This document shows positions 26,701-36,600 of a stretch of 64,000 nucleotides of DNA, piece after piece (position 1 is the first letter of the stretch; each line of letters opens with the position of its first letter). The stretch is from positions 21,595,499-21,659,498 of the forward strand of contig NC_092565.1 of assembly GCF_037975245.1 (NCBI RefSeq), given 5' to 3'. A program made the translations under genes and the position numbers. The DNA is from Apostichopus japonicus. Its lineage: Eukaryota; Echinodermata; Holothuroidea; Aspidochirotida; Stichopodidae. The notes under the pieces were generated by a model. The model had not been told where the DNA came from. It worked only from the letters and a program-made list of their open reading frames with translations, and did no database searches.

Positions 26701-28884
26701 TTCTGTTGTAAACAGTACATGACACATATATATACAGCCCTGGTTCCAGGAGAACAAGGTTTCACAATTTCTTGCTTTACTCACCGATGCAAACGTCTAT
26801 CTTGCCCTTGATAGCAGCCTCATGAAGGGGTGTGTAATTCCAATTATCTCTTGCATTGGCATCACCTCCATGACGAAGTAATAACGTAACCACTTCAGCA
26901 TGACCGAAAGAGCAGGCGTTATGGAGGGGGTTGAGTCCACCATCGTCGCGGGCATGAACATTTGCTCCATTTTGTAGAAGGTATTCTACCACATCCTTCC
27001 GACCAAAGCCTGTTATGGAAGAGATTCGATAGTATCAATAAACAAGGTTCAATTCCACTATTCCACTCAAAGAAAGTCTAAAGGAAACACGTTTGAGATC
27101 ACTTTGAAGAGTAGAAAATCGTTTTTTCAATCTTGTTGCAGCAAATGGTGATAGCCCACAGACAGTACTCCATTCACTTTTGTTTTCCTTGTAGTTTTAG
27201 AGATCGCTGTCTGTGCATAACTAATTTACTGTAGTCACCACAGGAATATTGGAACCCTTAATTGGTTGCATACTATTTGAGATTTCTTTATTTTGCCGTC
27301 TCAATTTACCAAATTATTGTTCCAGTTTCAGGAAAAACTTGTCCTTGTGTTGGATTTCTCCTTCTCTCTCAATCTATCTTTGTTACTATTAAATGCATTT
27401 GATGTTTGGCAATGGAAAAAGCTACACAACTCTTTTTTAATGTACTGTACAATAGCATATCAACTTTAATACTGTATGAATTTTCAGATGATTAAAGACA
27501 ATAAGTAGTGTAATAAATTACAAATTGATGTCACCTTGTTTCACTCCGTACACTAAACTAGGCAATTTGAGTTGTTTTCACTTTGGCTTTTGGTCTAGGA
27601 ATGGTTTTCTAAGGTATGGAATATATGGTTGTTGGATAAAAATGATTTATTAGCCATCACAATTTATTTATTTATTTAGGTTATTTTACTCTTTATTTAT
27701 TTTTTATTTGCAAGTGTTTATATGTGGTAAAGGTGGCCTAGTAGGCTAGAATTACCCTTATTTTTAATTTATCATTTTGATACACCTGCCGGCTTCATAA
27801 CAGATTAACCAACTGAGAAATAAGTAGCTGAATGACAGTGAGTTACCAAGAAATTTTCAAGATGTTTTACTTGCAGTTTTGAAGAACCTTCAGATTAAAT
27901 AGGAAATCTATTACAGTTACTTTCTGTTATTAGCGCCTAGAAGAATGGTGGCAGAAAACACCAAGTTTGTGGCAGAAACTGACAGTGGTGAAAACTCTCA
28001 TCCCTCACAGCTTAAAACTTACACTGAAGAGGGCTAGTTGGTTAGGCCTACAATTTTATAAATTTAACATGGCAATTAGGCCTACTGATATCTGAAGCAG
28101 TTAAGTCGACAAAAATCCTACTAGAGGAGATAAATGCCAACTGAGTGCTACAATTATGAGTAAGAGTTATAAGTTATTATATCTAATCAGTCAGTTCAAA
28201 TTCGCATGTAACACAGAACTTACAGAGTGTGTGAATTTATGGAACATGCAAGATTACCAAACAAATATAAGTAATGACAACACTAGGCTATTGTACATTT
28301 CTGAAGCCTTATCTCAATTGCGTAGGTAGTCTACCAGTAACGGACTAGGCTAATTAATCTAATTGTTATGTTTGAGTTCTTTGACTACTGTATGAATGTC
28401 TGTATCACTAGTATCAATGATAAAAACTGAATCACTGTAGGATACTACACCTAGTATGTAATTCACTCACACTGGTGTAACCTATGTCCCCAAATATGAA
28501 AGTCATCTCACAAGGTAAAGTTAATATTAGGCTTAATTTCGGTTTGGCCTTATGTAAACATACTGCCTGACCAAGCACAAGTTGGGGATAGGCAGAGTCG
28601 TAGATCTATGGCGCTGCGGATAGGCCTAGCCTATCCAATATTAGAGATAGTAGAACGATCTAGCCTAACGTGATTTGTAATTACAAAAGCGTACCAGCGG
28701 CAAAGTGCAGAGGAGAGCTTTTTCTTCCTGCAACATCTTTTGCGTTAACGGTTCCCGATGTAACATACTTCTTCGTCCTAGCCAAATCTCCGTTTCTACA
28801 AGCCTCAAAGAGCTCACGATTTGGATCGTTTGGTAAGTTATTCGACGTTAAAAAGCCACTTAATGCAGTACGTCTTGCTGCCAT
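8428..28884 (-). CDS. TNKS: Tankyrase (poly-ADP-ribose polymerase with ankyrin repeats)
   Basis: A complete gene of 22 coding exons with 3672 coding bases, giving 1223 residues; human TNKS2 is 1166 and TNKS1 1327. Tankyrases bind partners such as axin and TRF1 through five ankyrin repeat clusters, multimerise through a SAM domain and poly-ADP-ribosylate them, which leads to ubiquitination; they act in the cytosol, at the Golgi and at spindle poles. Order: short N-terminus, ankyrin clusters (about residues 15-795), a Pro/Ala/Thr/Val-rich spacer (about 795-925), SAM (about 930-991), PARP domain (about 1010-1223). Exon phases agree at all 21 junctions and every intron uses GT-AG. The start is the ATG at 28884, in good context (A at -3, G at +4). 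The N-terminus lacks the long His/Pro/Ser region of vertebrate TNKS1 and so resembles TNKS2. It is head-to-head with the iduronidase gene. Introns carry several minisatellites and SINEs. Confidence 0.95.
9660..10250. repeat. Tandem repeat, about 170-bp unit, in a tankyrase intron
   Basis: Three or more diverged units share TGACCTTTGACCTCCACC, a TGTCCAAGCTTCCCTT segment and TTTACAAG. A related stretch with TGACCTTTGACCTCCACC lies at 15290-15700 in another tankyrase intron. The array ends in an ACACACAC run near 10212-10230. Confidence 0.7.
11210..11270 (+). repeat. GGA microsatellite with G run
   Basis: A G homopolymer, then about 12 GGA triplets, in the intron between tankyrase exons 20 and 19. 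Confidence 0.85.
12101..13351 (-). CDS. TNKS: Tankyrase exons 17-18: spacer and SAM domain
   Basis: Exon 17 (12785-13351) completes the last ankyrin repeat ([20 protein letters not shown]). It then encodes about 130 residues dominated by Thr, Ala, Val and Pro, with few charged residues, unlike the vertebrate spacer. It ends inside the SAM domain ([19 protein letters not shown]). Exon 18 (12101-12316) gives the rest of SAM, including [11 protein letters not shown] and [13 protein letters not shown], and the linker to the catalytic domain. The polymer-forming SAM core is intact by eye. Confidence 0.92.
14083..28884 (-). CDS. TNKS: Tankyrase exons 1-16: ankyrin repeat clusters
   Basis: Exons in transcript order: 28695-28884, 26785-27009, 26361-26569, 25311-25405, 24891-25028, 23753-23868, 22948-23069, 22210-22307, 21736-21814, 20394-20565, 19248-19327, 18150-18301, 17037-17202, 15969-16188, 14852-14961 and 14083-14205. 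Recurrent signatures are [12 protein letters not shown]-type repeat starts, [14 protein letters not shown] and FTPLHEAA. The third cluster region (exons 7-10) is the most divergent from vertebrates, with a Ser/Thr-rich stretch after HCA (exon 8); it is also the least conserved part of the family. Exon 9 (79 bases) and exon 11 (80 bases) are small and only visible from splice logic. Exon 5 has spawned the tandem array at 24340-24890. Confidence 0.92.
15290..15715. repeat. Diverged copy of the 170-bp intronic repeat family
   Basis: Contains GACCTTTGACCTCCACCA and repeated TTGAGATAT...TTT and TTTGAC...TGACCTCAAA segments, like those at 9660-10250, and ends in ACATACACACACATG. The orientation is the same as the first copy. 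Confidence 0.5.
16404..16630. repeat. Minisatellite, about 26-bp unit, nine copies
   Basis: Units follow TAACACTAAAGGAGTAGCTC + ATTTG with substitutions. The array lies in the intron between tankyrase exons 14 and 13. Confidence 0.85.
17640..17995. repeat. AT-rich tract followed by 57-bp minisatellite
   Basis: 17640-17750 is an irregular TATTATACTATACAT tract. From about 17760 four units of roughly 57 bp follow, each with ACTTTTGAAATAGAGCTAGT and GTTCTAGCTAGTA segments. It lies in the intron between tankyrase exons 13 and 12. Confidence 0.8.
23500..23635. repeat. Tandem repeat, about 60-bp unit, three copies
   Basis: Three units share ACGAACATTTAAGTTTGCTT (the third shortened). It is 120 bases from the donor of tankyrase exon 6. 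Confidence 0.7.
24340..24890 (-). repeat. 93-bp array of partial tankyrase exon 5 copies with splice donors
   Basis: The minus-strand end of tankyrase exon 5 (24891-25028), including its donor AAGTCTAG/GTAAGAA, is repeated immediately downstream. Copies of CTTACCTAGACTTTGAGGAG (plus strand) begin at 24528, 24621, 24714 and 24807, spaced exactly 93 bp. The true exon copy starts 79 bp further, at 24886. Two more decayed copies precede 24528 (near 24430 and 24340). Each unit keeps about 55 bp of exon-like sequence, but frames drift and only the donor is consistently preserved. Confidence 0.85.
25905..26105 (-). mobile_element. tRNA-derived SINE, old copy
   Basis: On the minus strand it has a tRNA-like head with a degenerate B box (CAGGTCAAGTCCTGG), then the conserved body GTGTCCTTGGGCAAGACACTT. 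It is the same family as 48960-49272 but more diverged. It sits in the intron between tankyrase exons 4 and 3. Confidence 0.65.
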
Positions 28885-28895
28885 TTTTCGTTCAT
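28860..28895 (-). promoter_or_regulatory. Overlapping upstream ORF at the tankyrase start
   Basis: An ATG at 28893-28895 lies 11 bases upstream of the tankyrase ATG, in another frame. It encodes 11 codons and stops at TAA (28860-28862), inside the tankyrase coding region. If the transcript includes it, it would reduce initiation at the main ATG. Seen directly; the effect is inferred. Confidence 0.5.
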
Positions 28896-30621
28896 GGTGT
28901 TAAACTAAATTTCTATGATCAAGTCAAAGATCTGGTTGGATGAAATCGGCGGCGCCAGAGCGTTTTTCATGATCAACATATCATATTTTAGCCATCAAAA
29001 TAAATTTCCATTCTTCATAAATCCAGGTCTCTCTATCAATCTTCTGATGATCCTGGCGAAGAGTGTACGTTGTCTCAGGATTGACATAAATTATAGACGA
29101 GGTCATAAAAGTTCTACACATGAAATTTTTTGTCTGGGTAGAATGTAATGTGACGATCAGGTCAGTATAGTAATCTAGGCCTAGATTTAGCAGTAGTATT
29201 TGACATTTGTAACATTTTTATTTATTTGCTTGGCCAATATTTTTGTCTTTGGTAACTTAAGCAGTGCACAGGCATTATACCATGGAAGTTAGGGTGGCTT
29301 TACTAACTTGACATTAAAAAAGAGTCCGGTCTTGGGGACAACATTTTGTTCTCTTCATAATTCCAACAGCAGACTCATACTCTTTATCCAATAATTCCCC
29401 ACTCCCAATTTCACTGGTCTCAAGGCTGTTGCCCATGCCATCCATTGCCCTTCCTATAAGTTTGTCAGGCCTGGGAATATCAACGCAACCAGTATAGTAA
29501 GTATTGCGAAGTTCGGAACACTGCAAAGTTTGGACACCCCTTAGACTTACTCGATTTAAACATGATAACCTACAGCTAGAGCCAATTTCACGAAAAAACT
29601 ACGAAGCTACAGTTATTTTCTCCACAAAATGACCCGTGTGCAAGCAAGTACTGTACTTACATATTTGCCAATAAAAGGAAGTTATAGTTTTGGGGTGTTT
29701 CAAGGCTTAGGTGTCCGAACTTCGAAGTGTCTATGCTACTCCGTAGATGATATTAGAAGATTTCATGGGCGCTCCTAGCCATGAACCATGTTCAAAGCTT
29801 GTGGGAAATTCCTGCAGAATATATATTTCACAATTTGTATAGCCTAGAAAAAATAGGCCAAATAATTTTCTAAATGATCAATATGATCATTACGATTTTC
29901 CCTGCCTATAGTAAATTCCACCAGAGTCCCCTGTTTTTGGCCAAAAACAGGGGAGATTGAATATCTAGCTGAGTTGGTAATGCTAGCCATACTGCACACT
30001 ACTCTGCACAAATTCATGATTAAACACACAGTGTTTTATTTCAGTGGTCAACCCAAACTATTCTTCACACTTAGTGGCGTCGCTAGGGGGTGCACAAGCC
30101 CTCCCCACAAAAATCATGCCCCCCAGGTGCCCCTTTTTTACAAAGGATGATACGTATGATGTTCAAAAATTTGCTAATACTCTGCATGACTTTAAATTTC
30201 ATATTTTCAACACTCTTATTTGAAACATTATCAAAGCAAGTTACAGGGATAAACATAAATATTGGACAGACTAAGCCCGAAAATTTTTCAACATTAAAGG
30301 CATCGAAGACTCGCCCCAAACCGCATGCTGCCTACGGAAGAACGCAGAGGTTAGTGAATGGAGATTTTACAAAATGTAGTAGTTCAAAGAAATTCATCAG
30401 TTTAACATTGTACAGTATTCCTTGGCAGTTAATTTCTTTTACTGATATTTACACATGTATCTGTACATCAAATTGAGAGTCTCATGATGGTTGGCGAGTA
30501 CGCAAGTCAGGGATTGTAGCACCGTTGGTGACTGTTTTATATGTAAGCAATCTTGAAAGCTTCAAGGCTGTAAAGGATACACATATTTATTTAATTATGT
30601 AATCTGTTAATTCATCCATAG
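28885..30621. promoter_or_regulatory. Divergent promoter interval, tankyrase / iduronidase
   Basis: The two genes are transcribed away from this 1737-bp interval. I see no coding exon. A perfect 28-bp palindrome lies at 29927-29954, and a transposon end with AGTGGCGTCGCTAGG and a C-rich block at 30074-30135. Neither a TATA box nor a CpG island is obvious by eye; the transcription starts are unknown. Confidence 0.55.
29927..29954. repeat. Perfect 28-bp palindrome
   Basis: Arms TCCCCTGTTTTTGG and its exact reverse complement, with no spacer, about 1 kb upstream of the tankyrase start. Confidence 0.9.
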
Positions 30622-33600
30622 ATGGATAAGAATACCAGAACTATGCCTAAGTTGTTGTTTTCGGTCCTCGTGTTCCTCGTCAGTTTATCCAGTGCTTTCC
30701 TAAATGTGTCTGCCAAACAATGGAACTTTACGATAGATGTCAGCAACTCCACCGGTGCTTTCTCTCATTTTTGGAAAAGCACAGGACTTTGGTAAATTGT
30801 TTTTAAAAATATATATATATATATATCAGTTTATTACAACTAAGTTCTGAGCATTCACTGTAAAGGGATAACATAGTCAAATATTTTGCTTTCAACACCC
30901 CTGACTGTGATTGGTCAGACTCTTGTCCCATTCTCAACCCTTCCCCCTGCCCCCCTCCTCTCCCCTCCCCCAACTCAAACCTGTGACACCAGTGGCGTAG
31001 GAAGGTACTTTTGAGTGGGGGGGCTGAAGACTGATAGCCGGCCTGGGGAAGGGGTCTAAGGGGAGGGGGTGACCCCCTCCCCTTTGGATTTTTTTGCATT
31101 TCCAGGTGGCCTCAGATGCAATTTGGTGCAATAAGCGCTTTGAGCAGTAACTTTTGTTTACTGACTTGGCGCTATATAAGTCTCATTTATTATTATTATT
31201 ATTAATATAGCACACTTCAACACCCACTCCATTTTGTAAACTTAATTTTGTATTTTCACCTGGCCTTAGATGCAAGTTGGTGCTCCAAGTGACATTTTTT
31301 TCTCATTTGGAAATGGAAAAGGGGTTTTCTGACTTGCGAAGCGGGGGGGGGGGGGGGGGCGGAATGATACTTCCGCCCCTCCACATTTTTCACTGGGGGG
31401 GCTGGCGCCCCCCAGCCCCCCGGTTCCTACACCCTTGTGTGACACCAACATACACCATTCTGTCATGTTTAGCACAACTTGTACTCTTAGGCTGTCAACT
31501 AACAATCGTCACAGCTAAATCACAGCTGGAGAAGATCCTGCGAGGATGATCGAAAACATCAAACTCCCTGTTAAGCTTACATCTAAACAGGTAGATAAGC
31601 AGTTAGTTAACAGTTTTTTTCTTTTTAATTGTTAATAGTAGTCCATAAACAAGACCCCCCCCCCCCCTTCTCTACACAGTTTTAGAGCTTGCCTGGAGCA
31701 GTAGTACTGCATGTGACGTTAGTATTAGAACACTTAATTGATGGTGTCATTTAACTTGACATTCAAGATGTTCCTAATGTTGAGATCATCTTCTTTTTTC
31801 TTTCCAAACAACTATTGTTAGCCCTCCAGCACCACATCAGGAAGACTTTAAGTTCCTCTTATCTGATGATGAAACTCAAAATCTAGCTCTTATTGGGTCT
31901 GTTCCTAGACATGGAATAGAACAAGTCAGAATCCATTGGCTGCTGGATATGGTTACAATAATGTGAGTAATTCTTGGGTTTTTTTTTCTTAATTATACTG
32001 TAAATAAGGGTTGAAACACATTTCTTTGTCAGTAAATTTCAACATTAAATAGCTAATTAAATAATCAACTAACAGCTAAATAATCAATATTTATATATTA
32101 TTTAAGGCCGATAACCTTCAGCATTATTGATGCATTTTTTGCCCCCTTTTCTTTTTCAAGCAATGTCCAAGGAAACGAGTTGACTTACAATTTTACACAA
32201 TTGGATCATCTAATTGGTAATCTCTGGTCAAACAATCTGAGACCAGGATTTGAAATCATGGGTAATCCATCTAATCACTACACAGACTTTGAAAATGATA
32301 CACAAGTTCATCAGTGGAAGGATTTGGTGCAGACTCTGGCAGAGAGATACATAGGTAAGAATCTGTTCCACATACCTGCAAAGTTTCAAGATTATTTGAT
32401 TTTTCAAAAAAAAGTCAAGTTTGTTTTAGGCATTGTGACTTGGACAATTCTTTGAATGACAAAAATGGCTGCTTTAACTTCATCAAGGTACCTCTGTGAT
32501 TTGGGAATCGTAGTCTTGACTTCAAGCTATTGTTGCAAAATCCAAACAGTTTAACCAGGAAGTTGTTAAGGACACAGCATTCACCCACTTTTGTGTGCCC
32601 AATAGCATATTTGTCACAGCATTCAGTACAGGCTGTCACCCACAAAAAGAATGCAAGTGGCAATGCGACACATTCGCCTAGCGGCTATCCAAAATCAATA
32701 TGCAATGTAAAAAAGAAATACTCCAACCAACTAATGATGCAGAACAAGTTTTATAAATTCAACTTCTTAAGTGAATAGGTATTTATTGAGGAGGAACTTT
32801 CTCCTTAAAATAATAAAAAAAAGGAACATGCAAAATAAAGGTTACAGCGTTCTGTAATACTGCTTAGGAACACGTAGGACTCCTGAATACTTAGAGATAA
32901 CAGATTGCTTTGGCGCAATCTTTACCAGAGGATAACATATACTAGATTTAGCTTAACTACTGAAAAGGTTAAGACTTTCCAAAGTTTTGATACCCCTGGA
33001 TCTTTTTCAATTGCGAGAGAGCAAACTGGCACGTATAAATTTAGTCTTAATATATATTAATTGGATATTCTTTTCTCTATAAAAGAATGAGACTACCTCT
33101 TCTAGTCTGAAGAGTTTTCCCCCCTTTACATCATGAAATTCTGATTTAACATTTATCTTAAAAAAAAAATGAGTTCTGAGTTGTCACTGTGATGAATATT
33201 GCCTAAAGATGTTGATAATACTTGTTGACACGTGGTTGCTGATATCAGGTTGTGGTAGGTGTTATAGTCGGTGATAAAACTATCCTCAAAAGCTTCCGGT
33301 CTTCGACCCAATGTGAGAGGAAAGTGGCACTGTATCGGAACAAAATACACAATCAGATTCTCTGATAATACTTTGTCCAAATACAATATACTAAATATGT
33401 TGCATAAATTTATAATACAAAATTTGTAACAATAAGCCATATATGAATCTTGAACAAAGTTTAGTTTGTTCCACATACAAACAAAAAATTGGTTAAACTC
33501 AAACATATATACATTCCTACTCCAAAGCTATGGTGAGCACATCATAACTCTCCTTTATGCACACTAACCTCATGTTCACTCCACTAAACATATAACCCCT

Positions 33601-36600
33601 CTCGGCCAAAATCACTTGAATTAATTTGTAATGCTATAAAAGTTACCATCACTATTACAATCATAGCAAACATCCACTTTCTTAAGGAAAGTCAATTAAG
33701 GCGTGACTTTTACTATCCAACATAATGAAAAATTACTACACAAAATTAAACTGACTTTTGTATGCATATTCACCTCCAAAAGTATACAAACTTTAAAGTG
33801 GTTGCATCCCGAATATTACATATACAGAACAGATTAATATAACAAGTTTCTACTTACAATGGTTCCAGTTCTTAAACTGTCAGACGAGCTCTGCAATACA
33901 GCTTTACTTTATCCGGTCAGGTGATGTACTTCCATCCCAACTCTGCCGACAAGCTGCCCTATCCAGAACACTAAATATTGTGTGATACTGGAATCTCCAG
34001 GGAAAAATTGTGTTTCAAGCTTTCACAGTTAAATGCCAGATATTAATTAAAGTATGCCAGCCCAGGCTTCAATACAGGTATCCTATATATAGGATCCTGT
34101 GCCCCATGATATGAAAATCACAATATTGTAGCTCCGTCTTTTTCAGCTAAGAGATACTTTTTAAGAAAAAGTCACCCAGGAAAGAACCTGGGCACGAAAA
34201 CCAAACTACCAAACGACTGATCCGCTCTCAGCCCCAGTCCCCTTGCATCGGGACTGTGACTGTGTGATCATCGTCAGGTGTGTATCACCATTCCCGAAAA
34301 GAACAGATACTACAAATGATCTTAGCCAAAAGGCCGAGAAGCGATATAGCTAAGAGATATAGCAGGACTCAATCCGATGATGGTATTTTGGAGAGTGAAT
34401 AAAAATCTTATCCAACACTCACTTCACTGGCTGGATGTGATGTCACACATAATTAATAGTGTATCAATTTGCATAACTTGGCAATACAATACATTGTCAT
34501 CTTGACTATGTCCTGCCCTGGTAGGTTTCTTTTGTGTGCACTAGTTATGCTATGCTACCCTGTACCTTTGTATTATTATACTATGCCCTGACCTGGTGAT
34601 GTTTCTTTTGTATACATACTCAATTATGCTACCTTGTATTTTTGTAGTGAATAGAGGGATTAGGGTTTATGTAAATTGTCCTACATCCTTGGATACTACT
34701 TTCCAACATCAACAACAACCAGCATTGACTAAAGTAAAAGTTACTAAAAAAAAAACTTTCTAAAATAAACAGCTGACAGATTGACTTCTTCTGTCATACA
34801 AATACAAATTAACTAAATTATACTATTCTAATGTGACACAGGCCACAGATAAAATTAGTTGTGCTGTTAATATTGGCCTACTGCTGTACCTGCTGCTTAA
34901 CCCTTTCAAGAAACAGTTTGAATGTTAGATGATAGAGCATTGAATGGAAAGATATAGTTAGAGTGACCCTGTTAGACTCCTATGAGGGGTTTCCTTCAGG
35001 GCAATTGGCCAGTATTATAATACTATGGGGGAGGACAATGGTTGACGTTTTGAAATATTGAAGTTGCATTAAAGCTGAAATAATACTGATTGTAATAGAG
35101 AGAGGAAGAAAGAATGGAAAGGTAGCAGAGGGGAAAGGTGGAGGGGATGTGTCTAGAGGGAAGAGAGAGTGAGTTTCTCAGCTAGGGAGAGGAGAAGAAG
35201 ATTAGCTGAGAACATAGAGCTTCTTTTCTGTAGAGCCTATACTTAGGTTATTATTGTGGACTTTTAGCAATGAATTCTATAACCACTAAGTGCTAGTCTG
35301 CTCTTTAACTAATCCAAATTGATCTATTAACAGCTTTTCTGTAATCCATGCAACCTTTATTTTCTTATTTAAATTGTTGGTATCTACCTTTCCTGCCTTT
35401 TTGTCTGTCTACTTCTTGTGTGGCTCATTAAAACCTTAGTGAGAAGTTAGTAAACATTTGGCAATAAGTAAAATAACAAAGCTTGCTTTGGTATTGTCAT
35501 CTTTTGTATTTATCCTTTTTCAGTGAAATTTTGTATCCAATCCATGGACCGCAACCCTTAAGGATTTATTATGACTACTTTGACGGAATGAAAATATTTC
35601 ATGAGATGGGAAATAAAAGATCAGGAACTTCTGCATGTTTATTGGTTATCTGTTGTGGTGAAACTTCTTAAGTTCTCATCACAAGTTTGCCGTTGAGTTG
35701 AAATTAATAGTATCAGTTGTTTTATATGGCTGGATACAGACGTTGCATTGATATTAAAAGTTTTCACAGGCTTCAGTATTTGCGTTCTGAAAACTCCGCA
35801 GAAATTTTGGCGTTTTACCCACCTGTGTTCTGCACCCTTTAACATCTTGTTTAACTTCTGTTTTTGTAACAGGGATCTACGGCCTTGACTATGTCTCCAA
35901 ATGGAACTTTGAAACTTGGAATGAACCAGACCATGGCGATTTTGATGGCCTAAAGTTTACAGTTCAAGGTACAAGTATATAATGCTTCATTCATTTCATT
36001 TCATTTTCATTTTTTTTATTTTTGTTCTATCACAACATAAGTGAAGCGAACCGCGGATAGCGGGGGAAATTACCGGGTTTAGGGTCCTTCGCTTCGAACT
36101 CCTAAGTTATCAATGAGGAGGCAAGAGTGTTCTTGCGTTGAAACAATGGCTGACTTTTATTACAAACTCTACACAATATGAAAATGAAAATATACAAATG
36201 AACAAATCATGATACATGACAGTATATAGTAAATGGCTTTATGAAATTAAATGGCTTAATAAACTGGGGGAAAACCTATACTCATTCTGTGAAATATGCA
36301 CAGAACCTGTGCTCAAACTAAGTAATATTCATACAACATGAATACAATTAAAGAATCAATACCCGCAATCACTCTTGTACTCTGTACACTGTACAACAAT
36401 GCATAAAGTGTATAAAGGAAAAATGTAAAATGAACATTATGAAATAAACTGCATAAATAATATTAAACGTTTGCCAACAGGCGAAGAATTTTACACCTTC
36501 GTAATGGTCAGCCTAGGGCAACACATGCCAGCTGCAACACATTATAGGCCTTTTCACCATACTGTTCCTAGACAGCAGGAATTTCCACCTCCTGAACCCA

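Noticed and set aside
34175-34345. Functional U2 snRNA gene
   Set aside because: Only the first 47 bases match U2. Stem IIa, the Sm site and the 3' stem-loops are absent, and a target duplication flanks the unit.
35519-35671. Extra IDUA exon (good acceptor, frame [19 protein letters not shown])
   Set aside because: It matches no IDUA region. Exons at 32161-32354 and 35873-35968 join in phase without it and give the conserved YIG...YGLDYVSKW sequence.
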